A stretch of DNA of 35,689 bases from positions 1 through 35,689 of the forward strand of contig DYID01000032.1 in assembly GCA_020723805.1 (NCBI GenBank). The letters run 5' to 3'. Made by a program: the position numbers and the translations under genes. The notes under the pieces are model-generated. The model was not told the origin of the DNA and searched no databases. It was given only the letters and a program-made list of their open reading frames with translations. Of the stretch, positions 15,105 to 24,333 are shown in pieces. How positions within the stretch are numbered: position 1 is the stretch's first letter; every line of letters begins with the position of its first letter. Source of the DNA: Anaerolinea sp. GTDB lineage: Bacteria > Chloroflexota > Anaerolineae > Anaerolineales > Villigracilaceae.

Positions 15105-16541
15105 ATGATTTCCGTCAACCCGCCTTTCGATTCTGCCGGGCAAGCCTATCAGCAAGCCCGCATTGACCATTGGGATGCCATCGCCCGCCAGCGCGACAAC
15201 TGGCAGGGCATGGGCAAATGGTATCACCGCCGCCTCTCAGAGATTTACCGCTTCCATGTTCCGCCTCGTCTGCGTGTGCTCGAACTCGGCTGCGCCGACG
15301 GACGCCTCCTCGCCGACCTCCAGCCGTCGCGCGGCGTGGGAGTTGATTTCTCCGCCGAGATGATTCGCCGCGCGAGAGAACGTCACCCGGAACTCACCTT
15401 CCTCCACGCCGACGCGCACGATCTCTCCGCCCTCGATGAGACCTTCGATGTCATCATCCTCTCCGACCTGGTCAACGACCTGTGGGACGTTCAGCGCGTC
15501 CTCGAGCAAATTCGTCGTTTGTGTACGCCGCGCACGCGCGTCATCCTGAACTTTTACAGCCGTCTCTGGCAATTGCCGCTCAGCCTGGCGCAGGGGTTGA
15601 AACTTGCCACCCGCAACCTGTATCAAAACTGGCTCACCCCCGAAGATGTGCGCTCTCTGCTCACCCTGGCTGGATTCGAAGCCATCCGCGCCTCGCAGGA
15701 GGTGCTGCTGCCCCTGCCGCTGAGCGGGTGGGCAAACCGTTTTCTCGTCCGCCTCGCGCCGTTCAATCATCTGGCGCTGTCCAATTTTGTGGTTGCCCGA
15801 CCTGCGCCTGTCCGTGCTGAGGAACCGAAAGTCTCAGTGGTAATTGCCGCGCGGAACGAGGCAGGGAACATCAAAGCCATCTTCGAGCGCGTCCCGCAAA
15901 TGGGACGCGGGACCGAACTGGTCTTCGTCGAGGGACACTCCAAAGACGACACCTACGCCGCCATCGAACGCGAGATCGCCGCCCATCCTTCGACCCCGAG
16001 CCTGCTCCTCAAACAACCGGGCATTGGCAAAGCCGACGCCATCCGCGCCGGCTTCGAGAAGGCAAGCGGCGACATCCTGATGATCCTCGACGCGGACCTC
16101 ACCGTCCCGCCGGAAGACCTGCCGCGCTTCTATGAGGCGCTCGTCTCCGGCAAAGGGGAGTTCATCAACGGCGTGCGGCTCGTCTATCCGATGGAAAAGG
16201 AAGCCATGCGCACGCTGAACTTCATCGGCAACAAGTTTTTCAGCATGGCGTTCTCATGGCTGCTGGGACAGCCCATCAAGGATACGCTGTGCGGCACGAA
16301 GGTCTTGTGGAAAAAGGATTACGAACTGATTGCCGCCAACCGTTCTTACTTCGGCGATTTCGACCCCTTCGGCGACTTCGACCTGATCTTCGGCGCGGCA
16401 AAACTCAACCTGAAAATCATTGACCTGCCCATCCGCTACCGCGAACGGACGTATGGCACGACCAACATCTCGCGCTGGAAACACGGACTGTTGTTGTTTC
16501 GCATGGTGGCATTTGCGGCAAGACGCATCAAGTTTGTGTAA
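15105..16541 (+). CDS. Methyltransferase-glycosyltransferase (GT2) fusion
   Basis: 478 residues in two domains. Residues about 45-235 are a class I SAM-dependent methyltransferase: LRVLELGCADGRLLADL (motif I, 57-73), GVGVDFSAEMIRRAR, then FDVIILSDLVNDLW. Residues about 242-478 are a GT-A family 2 glycosyltransferase: VSVVIAARNEAGNI (243-256), GIGKADAIRAGFEKASGDIL, DXD at 329-331 (LDADLTV), then GTKVLWKKDYE and YRERTYGTTNISRWKHG, as in dolichyl/polyprenyl-phosphate sugar synthases. No clear C-terminal membrane helices are seen. The fusion suggests a methylated, lipid-linked sugar or sequential action on one glycan, but this is inferred. It is convergent with the GT-C gene, with a MITE between them. 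Confidence 0.85.
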   Translation: MISVNPPFDSAGQAYQQARIDHWDAIARQRDNWQGMGKWYHRRLSEIYRFHVPPRLRVLELGCADGRLLADLQPSRGVGVDFSAEMIRRARERHPELTFLHADAHDLSALDETFDVIILSDLVNDLWDVQRVLEQIRRLCTPRTRVILNFYSRLWQLPLSLAQGLKLATRNLYQNWLTPEDVRSLLTLAGFEAIRASQEVLLPLPLSGWANRFLVRLAPFNHLALSNFVVARPAPVRAEEPKVSVVIAARNEAGNIKAIFERVPQMGRGTELVFVEGHSKDDTYAAIEREIAAHPSTPSLLLKQPGIGKADAIRAGFEKASGDILMILDADLTVPPEDLPRFYEALVSGKGEFINGVRLVYPMEKEAMRTLNFIGNKFFSMAFSWLLGQPIKDTLCGTKVLWKKDYELIAANRSYFGDFDPFGDFDLIFGAAKLNLKIIDLPIRYRERTYGTTNISRWKHGLLLFRMVAFAARRIKFV

Positions 16542-16553
16542 CGCAGGTTATGG

Positions 16554-16672
16554 GAGAGTGTCTAAAAGAATGGGCTAAAGATTTTTCTGCCACAGAGCTC
16601 ACAGAGATCTCTGAGAAAAACCTCAAAATCTCTGCGCTCTCTGTGGCTAAGCCCACGACATTGGACACTCCC
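16554..16672. mobile_element. 119-bp MITE-like element, copy 2, with 8-bp TSD
   Basis: Same length and ends as copy 1 (GAGAGTGTCTAA to TTGGACACTCCC), with four substitutions. It is flanked by a perfect 8-bp direct repeat GGTTATGG (16546-16553 and 16673-16680), different from that of copy 1, which shows independent insertion. The right-hand target duplicate covers the stop codon of the GT-C gene. Like copy 1, it sits between two convergent genes. Confidence 0.92.
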
Positions 16673-16674
16673 GG

Positions 16675-18705
16675 TTATGGCGCGGTTTTGATGCCGTACA
16701 AATTCCACCCCGCCCGCTCGCGAATCAACGTGAACTCTGCCGGCGGGAGGGGGTAGCCTTCCTGCGCCGGGACAAGCAAATATTCGATACCCTGTTCCCG
16801 CAGCCATTGAAGGTCCGCAACCTGGGCGGGGGAAACGATGGACACCAGCCGCCGGCTTACGGTCTTCCCAAACAGCGGATAATCGAGAACAAAGAAGGGA
16901 ATGTAATATCCCAGCGTTGCATCGGCGGGGACAAACTTTTCCACCAGGTAATACATCTCGCGGTCATTTCTTCGCTGAAGGGTTTGAAGAAAGATACGGT
17001 CGGGGTTGGTCCACACGCGAAATTCGTCGGCGTATTTACCGAGCGTGGGCTTGGATGGGTTGTAAAGCAGGGTCACCGCCAAAATCATCGCCGCCAGCCC
17101 GCCGATAACCCATTCATGCAACGCGCCGCCCCTTTCCCGAAACCAGACCGCCATCAATGGCGCGCACAGGGCAGCCAGCGGAGCAAAATACCGTCCCTGA
17201 AACGGATCCCAGCCGGGGCGCAGAAGGATTTCCAAAGGCAAAAAGACGAGCAGGGCAATGCCCGGTCCGAGCAACAGGAAGGAGCGCTGCCGCACGCCTC
17301 TCCATCCTTCGAGGATGAGCGCCGGAAAAATCAACAGGAAACTCAACGGTCCATACCAGGCGTGGCTTTCCTCGTTGATGTTCTTGTCTGCAAAACTGAA
17401 CGAATGACCGGGCGCGGCGTATGCCGTCCCTTCGATTTCCTCAAAACCGATGAAAACAAAGAACGCCCTCGCCATCCGCATCTTGACCTTGTGGGCATAG
17501 CCGTCCAGCGGACGCGGCAAACCGCTGGTATCAAGGGCTTGATACAGCAAGCGGGGGGCGTTGTAGAGAATCTCCAGCAGAATCTCAGGCTGGGAGGCAG
17601 GATCAGGACTCAGGGCGGCAAGATGCGGAGTGCGGTCTGAGGCGTCTGGCGGAGTCTGCGGCGTTTCGATCATCGTGTCGAGATATTCCGGTGAACCGAA
17701 GGGACTGCCAAAGTACACCCAGTTCACAGCATATATGTATGCGCCAAACAGCACCGCCGCCACCACCACATTGAACGTCCAGAAAACGAGCGGTTTCAGT
17801 GTGCGCCTGCCCGATTGCAAAAGCACAAGGATGACAAACACCGCCAGCACGGGCAGGAGGAGGAAATAACTTTTCTTGACGCCCACGCCAATTCCCACGC
17901 TGAGCGCCGAAAGCGAAAGCAGGGAAAGACGCCCCTCCCGCACGCCCAAAATCAAAAAGTACACCGCCGGCACAAAAAAAGCAGTCGTTACCAGGTCAGT
18001 TTGGGTGGTGGTGGCTTGCAAAGCGATGAGGGGAAAACTCAGAAAAATCAGCGCGGCAAAGGCAGATTGCCTCCTGCCATAACCGAACACCCTCGCCAGC
18101 CCAAAGACACCCGCCGCCGAGACCAGCGCCGCCAGCCACTGCACGCCTCCCACCAGGTGGTCACTGCCGAGGAACAACAAAGTCCAATACGTCTGCAACT
18201 GGGCGTTGAGCGGGTACCACACCTGATCCAGCCGCAGGGTTTCCCAAGGCAGGAATGAACCGTTCTGCCGCCAATAGACGATGCGCGAGAGATGCGTGCT
18301 CAGGCTGTCCATGTTGTTTTGAGGGATGTGGATGACCTGCGCCAGCGCAAAGGCATAGGACGCGGCGGTGAACAGAATCAACAAAGCGAGGAGAGGATCG
18401 CGCTTCAATTTTTGGACCTCGAGCCTGATCTGCCAACCCTGAAACGGTCCCCACACTGACGGTCTTCCGCTGCGCGCCCACAACCACCAGCCCAGCCCGC
18501 CCAGCATGGCATGGACGGTCAGCATTGCCCCCGGCTGATCGAGCATGCGCAGGGTGTTGACGAGGTAAGCGGTCAGCGTCACATTGGCGCTGGAAACCAG
18601 ATACATCGCCAAGAGCCAGGCGGGTTTATTGGGCAGACGGGCAATCGCCGTCCAAAAGAGGCTTCCCCCCAACAGGAGCAGCAGCGCCGTAAAAAAAAGA
18701 ATCAT
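16675..18705 (-). CDS. GT39-like polytopic membrane glycosyltransferase (GT-C)
   Basis: 676 residues with about 12 hydrophobic segments, starting MILFFTALLLLLGGSLFWTA. A long extracytoplasmic-type loop after the early helices (NNMDSLSTHLSRIVYWRQNG) matches the acidic-loop region of PMT/ArnT-type GT-C enzymes, which use polyprenyl-phosphate sugars as donors. The C-terminal ~100 residues are soluble. The donor is possibly made by the GT2 genes nearby. It lies 19 bp after the aminotransferase gene and is the last gene of the cluster in this direction. The stop codon lies in the MITE target duplication. Exact acceptor unknown. Confidence 0.7.
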   Translation of the reverse strand: MILFFTALLLLLGGSLFWTAIARLPNKPAWLLAMYLVSSANVTLTAYLVNTLRMLDQPGAMLTVHAMLGGLGWWLWARSGRPSVWGPFQGWQIRLEVQKLKRDPLLALLILFTAASYAFALAQVIHIPQNNMDSLSTHLSRIVYWRQNGSFLPWETLRLDQVWYPLNAQLQTYWTLLFLGSDHLVGGVQWLAALVSAAGVFGLARVFGYGRRQSAFAALIFLSFPLIALQATTTQTDLVTTAFFVPAVYFLILGVREGRLSLLSLSALSVGIGVGVKKSYFLLLPVLAVFVILVLLQSGRRTLKPLVFWTFNVVVAAVLFGAYIYAVNWVYFGSPFGSPEYLDTMIETPQTPPDASDRTPHLAALSPDPASQPEILLEILYNAPRLLYQALDTSGLPRPLDGYAHKVKMRMARAFFVFIGFEEIEGTAYAAPGHSFSFADKNINEESHAWYGPLSFLLIFPALILEGWRGVRQRSFLLLGPGIALLVFLPLEILLRPGWDPFQGRYFAPLAALCAPLMAVWFRERGGALHEWVIGGLAAMILAVTLLYNPSKPTLGKYADEFRVWTNPDRIFLQTLQRRNDREMYYLVEKFVPADATLGYYIPFFVLDYPLFGKTVSRRLVSIVSPAQVADLQWLREQGIEYLLVPAQEGYPLPPAEFTLIRERAGWNLYGIKTAP

Positions 18706-18724
18706 TCCATCTGTGCGAAACGCC

Positions 18725-19855
18725 CTACACCGAAAATTCCTTGAGCGCTTCGATGACCTGCATCTGCTCTTCTTCGCTCATGTTGGTGTAGAAGGGCAGG
18801 CGCAGGAGTTGGTCGCTGATTTGTTCGGTGACGGGACAGTCGCCCGCCTTGCCGCCGTATTTTTCGCCCATCGGCGAGAGGTGCAGGGGCAGGTAGTGAA
18901 AGACCGCCTGAATGCCGCGTTCCTTGAGATGGGCAATCGCCGCCTGACGCCTTTCGAGATTGGGGAAGAGCAGGTAGAACATGTGATAGGTCTGCTCGCA
19001 GTGCGCAGGGACGAATGGCATACTCACGTTGTTTTCCTCCGCCCAGGCGCCGAGTTCCTTGTAGTAGGTCTCCCAAATCTGGCGGCGGCGGGATTGAATC
19101 TGTTCGCGCGCCTCCAGTTGCGCCAGCAGAAAGGCGGCAAGCATGTCGGACGGGAGGTAACTCGAACCGACGTTGACCCAGGTGTATTTGTCCACCTGCC
19201 CGCGGAAGAAGCGGCTGCGGTTGGTGCCTTTTTCGCGCAGGATTTCGGCATCTTCGATGTACTTCGGGTCGTTGATGAGCAGAGCGCCGCCCTCGCCGCA
19301 GGTGAAGTTCTTGGTCTCGTGGAAACTCTGGGTTGCCATCACACCAAAGGTGCCAAGTTGTTTGCCTTTGTATTTGCCGAACAGCCCATGTGCATTGTCT
19401 TCGACGACCGGGATACCATGGCGGTTGGCGATTTCCAAAATGGCGTCCATTTCACAACCGACGCCGGCGTAGTGAACGACGACGATGGCGCGCGTGCGGG
19501 GCGTGATCAATGCTTCGAGTTTGGATTCGTCTATGTTCAGGGTATCCGGTCGAACGTCGGCAAAGACCGGTTTGGCGTTCCGCAAAACGAAGGCGTTGAT
19601 GGTGGAGACGAAGGTGAACGACGGAACGATGACTTCATCCCCTTCCTTCAAATCCAGCAGGAGCGCCGACATTTCCAGCGCATGGGTGCAGGATGTGGTC
19701 AGCAGCACTTTCGGCACACCGAGGCTTTCTTCGAGCAGGGCATGCGCCTTTTTGGTGAACTGCCCGTCTCCTGATATGTGACGGTTTTGCAAAGCCTGCT
19801 GCATGTATTCGGCTTCTTTGCCCACGGTGGTTGGACGATTGAAGGGGATGCTCAT
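18725..19855 (-). CDS. wecE: dTDP-4-amino-4,6-dideoxygalactose transaminase (WecE/RffA type)
   Basis: 376 residues, the same length as E. coli WecE. PLP-dependent DegT/DnrJ/EryC1 aminotransferase converting dTDP-4-keto-6-deoxyglucose to dTDP-4-amino-4,6-dideoxygalactose. Signatures: MSIPFNRPTTVGKEAEYMQQ, ISGDGQFTKKAH, SCTHALEMSALLLD, VVHYAGVGCEMD, PLP-binding K182 in SFHETKNFTCGEGGALL, REKGTNRSRFFRGQVDKYTW and SSYLPSDMLAAFLLAQLE. The start is chosen by family fit, with GGAG 6 nt upstream; an in-frame GTG at 19885 would overlap the preceding gene. Its substrate is supplied by RmlA and RmlB two genes upstream in the same operon. Confidence 0.92.
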   Translation of the reverse strand: MSIPFNRPTTVGKEAEYMQQALQNRHISGDGQFTKKAHALLEESLGVPKVLLTTSCTHALEMSALLLDLKEGDEVIVPSFTFVSTINAFVLRNAKPVFADVRPDTLNIDESKLEALITPRTRAIVVVHYAGVGCEMDAILEIANRHGIPVVEDNAHGLFGKYKGKQLGTFGVMATQSFHETKNFTCGEGGALLINDPKYIEDAEILREKGTNRSRFFRGQVDKYTWVNVGSSYLPSDMLAAFLLAQLEAREQIQSRRRQIWETYYKELGAWAEENNVSMPFVPAHCEQTYHMFYLLFPNLERRQAAIAHLKERGIQAVFHYLPLHLSPMGEKYGGKAGDCPVTEQISDQLLRLPFYTNMSEEEQMQVIEALKEFSV

Positions 19856-19869
19856 GGCGCGCTCCGTTT

Positions 19870-20280
19870 TTATTCTGGAATCCACACGACCGCCGTGCCT
19901 GCGAGGCAGACCTCGCCGTTTTCGTTGAAAACAGTCGTGTCCAACACAAGACGGCGTTTTTCGGGAATCGTTTCAGTGACTTTGACCTCGATTTTGACTT
20001 TCGTATCCACGTAAACGGGGCGCTTGAACGTCGAATTTTGGGAGATATACACCGTCCCCTGACCGGGAAAATCCATGCCCAGCACTTTGGAAATCAACCC
20101 GCCGAGAAACGCGCCATGGACGATGCGTTTCTTGAAGAAGGACTGCGCGGCAAATTCCGCATCGAGGTGAATGGGATTGAGGTCGCCGACGATTTCGGCA
20201 AAGCGCCTCACATCCTCCGCCGAGATGAACCGTTCGAAGGAGAAACTGTCGCCGAGCTGGTAGGAAAATTCCTTTGCCAT
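19870..20280 (-). CDS. MaoC-like dehydratase in deoxyaminosugar operon
   Basis: 136 residues, hot-dog fold. GDLNPIHLDAEFAAQSFF followed by IVHGAFLGGLISKVLG carries the hydratase Asp/His pair of the MaoC family. AAAGGA lies 5 nt before the ATG. It is placed tightly between rmlA and wecE (10 and 14 bp gaps), so it should be cotranscribed with dTDP-sugar genes. No sugar-nucleotide role is known to me for this family; it may make a 3-hydroxyacyl-CoA used to N-acylate the aminosugar, or be an acyl-CoA enzyme that happens to lie here. It is clearly different in sequence from the MaoC protein at 4049-4495. Confidence 0.85.
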   Translation of the reverse strand: MAKEFSYQLGDSFSFERFISAEDVRRFAEIVGDLNPIHLDAEFAAQSFFKKRIVHGAFLGGLISKVLGMDFPGQGTVYISQNSTFKRPVYVDTKVKIEVKVTETIPEKRRLVLDTTVFNENGEVCLAGTAVVWIPE

Positions 20281-20290
20281 AACATTCCTT

Positions 20291-21163
20291 TCAAATCGCG
20301 CTGTTGGCGACATCCATGATGTACTTGCCGTAGCCGTTGCTGGAAAGTTCCTGTCCCAGTTTCAGCAGCTGCTCGCGGGAGATGAAGCCCATGCGGAAGG
20401 CAATTTCCTCCGGGCAGGCAATCATCAAGCCCTGGCGTTCCTGGATGGTTTGAATGAACGCGCCCGCCTGAAGCAGGGATTCGTGCGTGCCGGCATCCAG
20501 CCATGCCACGCCGCGCCCAAACAGTTTCACCTTCAACTGTCCGCGTTCGAGGTAAAGCCTGTTCAGGTCTGTAATTTCGATTTCGCCGCGCGCCGAGGGC
20601 TTGAGCGTTTCGGCAAGCCGCACCACCTGATTGTCATAAAAATAAATGCCCGGCACCGCCCAGTGCGACTTGGGCTTTTTGGGTTTCTCCTCGATGCTCA
20701 GCACATTTCCGTGTTCGTCGAATTCCACGATGCCATAGCGCTCCGGGTCATGCACTTTGTAGCCGAAGATCATCGCACCTTCTTTCAGAGTGGCGCAGCT
20801 TTGCAATAAAGAGGTCAGCCCTTCGCCATAAAAAATATTATCTCCGAGCGTCAGGCAGACCGGGCTGTCGCCGATGAAATCGCGCCCCACCAGGAAGGCG
20901 TCGGCAAGCCCGCGCGGCTCCGGCTGTTCGGCATACTCGAACTTCAGTCCCCACTGCGAGCCATCCTTGAGCAGGTCGCGGAACAACGGCAGGGCTTCGG
21001 GTGTGCTGATGACCAAAATCTCGCGGATGCCCGCCATCATCAGCATCGAAAGCGGGTAATAGATCATCGGTTTGTCGAAGACCGGCAGGATTTGTTTGCT
21101 GATGGCAATCGTCAGCGGGTAAAGGCGTGTCCCCTTTCCGCCCGCCAGGATGATACCTTTCAT
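20291..21163 (-). CDS. rmlA: Glucose-1-phosphate thymidylyltransferase
   Basis: 290 residues, the standard length. Makes dTDP-glucose from dTTP and glucose-1-phosphate. Signatures: [18 protein letters not shown] at the N-terminus, [53 protein letters not shown] and [17 protein letters not shown]. The start overlaps the rmlB stop (ATGA) and has a strong AAAGGAGG. Its product goes to RmlB and then to the WecE-type enzyme downstream. Confidence 0.97.
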   Translation of the reverse strand: MKGIILAGGKGTRLYPLTIAISKQILPVFDKPMIYYPLSMLMMAGIREILVISTPEALPLFRDLLKDGSQWGLKFEYAEQPEPRGLADAFLVGRDFIGDSPVCLTLGDNIFYGEGLTSLLQSCATLKEGAMIFGYKVHDPERYGIVEFDEHGNVLSIEEKPKKPKSHWAVPGIYFYDNQVVRLAETLKPSARGEIEITDLNRLYLERGQLKVKLFGRGVAWLDAGTHESLLQAGAFIQTIQERQGLMIACPEEIAFRMGFISREQLLKLGQELSSNGYGKYIMDVANSAI

Positions 21164-22275
21164 TTTGCCTCCTTTGCCTCACGCCAGGCATAGTTCTTTT
21201 TGATCCACTCACCATACGACCCGCTGCTGACCTGATCCACCCATTCGGGATGATGCAGATACCACTCAATCGTGCGGCGCAAGCCCGCTTCAAACCCGAC
21301 CTCGGGCTGCCAGCCCAACTCACGCTGAATCTTCGCCGCGTTGATGGCGTAACGTTTGTCGTGACCGGGACGGTCGGTTACAAAGCGAATCAACTCGCGG
21401 TAACTCTTCAAGCCCTGCTCACGCAGTTGCGGCACTTCCAGCGGCGGAGCGACATCGTCGAGAATATCGCAGATTTTGTGAACGAGATTGATGTTCTTCT
21501 GTTCATTGTTTCCCCCGATGACATACACCTCGCCCGGCGCGCCTTTCTCGAACGCCAGTTTGACTGCCTTGCAGTGGTCTTCCACATACAGCCAGTCGCG
21601 CACGTTCGAGCCGTCGCCATACACGGGCAGGGGTTTGCCGGAGATGGCGTTCAGAATCATCAGCGGAATCATCTTTTCGGGGAATTGATAAGGTCCGTAG
21701 TTGTTGGAACAGTTGGTGATGATGGCTGGCAAGCCGTAGGTGTGATGAAAGGCGCGCACGAAATGGTCGCTGGCGGCTTTGGAGGCGGAATAGGGCGAGT
21801 TCGGGGCGTAGGGCGTCTCTTCGGTGAACCAGCCGTCGGGTCCGAGTGAACCGAAGACCTCGTCGGTGGAAACGTGCAGGAAGCGGAAGGTCTCCTTTCG
21901 TCCCTGCGGCAGTTTGCTCCAGTAGGCGCGCGCGGCTTCGAGCAGGGTGTAAGTGCCGACGACGTTGGTCTGCACGAAGTCTTCGGCGTTGACGATGGAA
22001 CGGTCCACGTGCGATTCGGCGGCAAGGTGAAAGATGCCCACTGGCTGGTATTTCTCGAACAGCGCGGCGACCAGTTCACGGTCGGTGATGTTGCCCTTGA
22101 CGAAGGTGTAATCCGGGTGACCTTCCAGGTCTGCCAGGGAGAGGGGGTTCGCGGCGTAGGTGAGGGCATCCAGGTTGACCACCTTGTACGCGCCGCTTTG
22201 AATCAGCAGGCGGACGAAGTTGGTGCCGATAAATCCGCACCCGCCGGTGACGATGACGGTTTGTTTGTTGTTCAT
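21160..22275 (-). CDS. rmlB: dTDP-glucose 4,6-dehydratase
   Basis: 371 residues; extended SDR enzyme making dTDP-4-keto-6-deoxyglucose. NAD-binding [10 protein letters not shown] (11-20), [19 protein letters not shown], catalytic T137-D138-E139 in HVSTDEVFG, and YxxxK at Y162/K166 ([11 protein letters not shown]), then [19 protein letters not shown] and [24 protein letters not shown] precedes the ATG. rmlC and rmlD, needed for dTDP-rhamnose, are absent from this window, which favours use of the product by the WecE-type aminotransferase. Confidence 0.97.
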   Translation of the reverse strand: MNNKQTVIVTGGCGFIGTNFVRLLIQSGAYKVVNLDALTYAANPLSLADLEGHPDYTFVKGNITDRELVAALFEKYQPVGIFHLAAESHVDRSIVNAEDFVQTNVVGTYTLLEAARAYWSKLPQGRKETFRFLHVSTDEVFGSLGPDGWFTEETPYAPNSPYSASKAASDHFVRAFHHTYGLPAIITNCSNNYGPYQFPEKMIPLMILNAISGKPLPVYGDGSNVRDWLYVEDHCKAVKLAFEKGAPGEVYVIGGNNEQKNINLVHKICDILDDVAPPLEVPQLREQGLKSYRELIRFVTDRPGHDKRYAINAAKIQRELGWQPEVGFEAGLRRTIEWYLHHPEWVDQVSSGSYGEWIKKNYAWREAKEAK

Positions 22276-22299
22276 AATGATTCCTTTGGTTTATAGCAT

Positions 22300-24321
22300 C
22301 TACTCTCCAGACGGGCAATTCTCCGTTTGGGTACGCGGCTGGTAAATTTCGATGCGGGAGTCATCTGCCTCGATGGTTGTGTTCGATTCGTAGTAGCAGA
22401 GAATGTAAGGAGAGACAAGCGTATTCCAAACGTTGTTTTCCTCGGCAAAAACGCCGTCCAGTTTGATGACGGTGTTTTGCCGTCCGGAAATAATTGCCGC
22501 AAAACGCTGGTTTTGAAGATCGTCGTAGAAACGGTTCAGGTAGGCGCGGTTGCCGGACATCGCCATTTCCATCAAGGTGACCACTTCATAATCATACACC
22601 AGCGGCACGTTCACCTCGCCCAGCGCAACCATCTGCCTTTCGTTGATGAACAGCACCGGTCCCTGTCTGCCAATCTCGTTGACGATGTTCACAAGTTGCT
22701 GGTGCGCCTGTTGATTCCTGTCCTTGTTGTAACGAGGATAAGGGCTCAGCATGGGGATGAGCGTCAGGATGGGCAAAATCACGGCGATGACAATGAGGGG
22801 AGATGGGCGCATCGGGCGGGACACAAAACCCGCTTCTGCTTCGACGCGCCCGCTGAAAAAGTAAAGCGCCACAAGGCTGACCAGCACTGCATAAGTATCC
22901 ATGTTGTGCAGGTCGCCGCCGCCGCCGATCTTGGCGCTGACCACAGTGCTGCCGGCGAACAGAGCGATGAGCATGGCGGTTAATCCCAGCCAGCGGATGC
23001 CGTGCAGTGAGGTCTGGCGGGCGGCAAGGAAAATGATGAGAAGCAGGGGTCCGCTCAGGACGAGAATGGCTGGTATCACCCCAAGCGGGAAGGTGGCATT
23101 GGGCCACAAGCGATACCACAGCAGGTCGGAGGTAAAACTGGAAGTGAACGCTTTGGCGTTTTGCAAGTTGCCGGAAAGAGGGATATATGCCCATTGAGCG
23201 AACAGCGCAGAGGCAATGCCGACAACTACCCACAAGGCAGGCGGAGCGAGGTAGCGTGCGAACGATTGGAGGGAGGTCTTTCCGTTGGTTTGAGAATGAA
23301 AAGGGACCTCCAGCAGGTAGATGGCAGCGGCAAGGATGGCGGGCATGGGGAACCAGTTCACGCGGCTGATTCCCGCCCACAGCGAAGAGACGATCACAGC
23401 CAGAAGAGTCTGCCAGGGTTTCTTGGCAGATACGAACCACAACGGCAGGATGACCATGACCTCGAGGTGGTAATACACGCCCACACGCAAAAGGAACAGG
23501 AAGAGCCAGCCGGCTGTCAGCCAGCGCAGGGCTTTTTCCCCTCTACCAAAGACGCGTCCGCTCAGGGCGAGGGAAGCGCCGGCGGTCAGACCGATCCAAA
23601 GAAAAAACTGCCAGAAGCGGTGAGCGAAAATGCCCAGGCTGGGAGAAAGAAACGGGAACGATTGAAGCAGGTAACGGGTGGGATGAAGCGTGGAGAGCGG
23701 GAAAGTCTCTCCGTAAACCAGTTTCGAGAACCAGAGTGAGGCGTAGTAGTATCGGCTTCCCTCCGACCAGCCCAGCGAGAATGGATAATCGCTCACGTAA
23801 CTATAGCGATAGTGGATTTCGTATGCCAGTCCCAGAAGGATGAGCGCGGCAGTGAAGCCGCCCAGCCAAGTGGTGCGGAAGGCGGCTTTGAGCGCGGTCA
23901 TGGCGAGAAGGACGAGCCACAAGCACGCCCAGTAATAGAGGAGCAGGAGCAGGGTGGGGTCATAGACCGGCTGTTTGACCTCCTGCCCGATTTGATAGGT
24001 GAACTTGAGCCAGGGAATGAGGAACAGAATGACGGGGAAGATGATGCCGCCGAGGATGCGCCACAACGGCGAGCCAAAGGTGATGCGTTCGGCGCGTTCG
24101 ACAAAATTCGGGCGGTTTGCGGCAATGCGGAAAATCAGCCAGACGCACAAGAGGGCGATGGCGAGAAACAACAACAGGATGCCGCTCCATGCGGCGCGCG
24201 TGAGGTTCACGCCCAGTTCGAGCAGGCGCAGGTACGCAGCGCGCAGGAGGGTCAGATGGGCGATAGCGAGAAGAGCAAGAAGGGTCAGCCAGAAAGAGCG
24301 GGAGGATGCGGGGGGATTCAT
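22300..24321 (-). CDS. Large polytopic membrane protein, GT-C-like, unknown function
   Basis: 673 residues with about 13 hydrophobic helices and a soluble C-terminal domain of about 150 residues (from NKDRNQQAHQQLVNIVNEIG onward). Residues around SLGWSEGSRYYYASLWFSKL form a loop with acidic and aromatic residues, as in GT-C enzymes, and GGGGDLHNMD lies in a late loop. I do not recognise a named family. It lies between the LPG-synthase-TM-like gene and rmlB, so a part in glycan transfer is inferred. TTG at 24324 precedes the ATG and could also start translation. Confidence 0.6.
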   Translation of the reverse strand: MNPPASSRSFWLTLLALLAIAHLTLLRAAYLRLLELGVNLTRAAWSGILLLFLAIALLCVWLIFRIAANRPNFVERAERITFGSPLWRILGGIIFPVILFLIPWLKFTYQIGQEVKQPVYDPTLLLLLYYWACLWLVLLAMTALKAAFRTTWLGGFTAALILLGLAYEIHYRYSYVSDYPFSLGWSEGSRYYYASLWFSKLVYGETFPLSTLHPTRYLLQSFPFLSPSLGIFAHRFWQFFLWIGLTAGASLALSGRVFGRGEKALRWLTAGWLFLFLLRVGVYYHLEVMVILPLWFVSAKKPWQTLLAVIVSSLWAGISRVNWFPMPAILAAAIYLLEVPFHSQTNGKTSLQSFARYLAPPALWVVVGIASALFAQWAYIPLSGNLQNAKAFTSSFTSDLLWYRLWPNATFPLGVIPAILVLSGPLLLIIFLAARQTSLHGIRWLGLTAMLIALFAGSTVVSAKIGGGGDLHNMDTYAVLVSLVALYFFSGRVEAEAGFVSRPMRPSPLIVIAVILPILTLIPMLSPYPRYNKDRNQQAHQQLVNIVNEIGRQGPVLFINERQMVALGEVNVPLVYDYEVVTLMEMAMSGNRAYLNRFYDDLQNQRFAAIISGRQNTVIKLDGVFAEENNVWNTLVSPYILCYYESNTTIEADDSRIEIYQPRTQTENCPSGE

Positions 24322-24333
24322 CAAGGTTCAATT

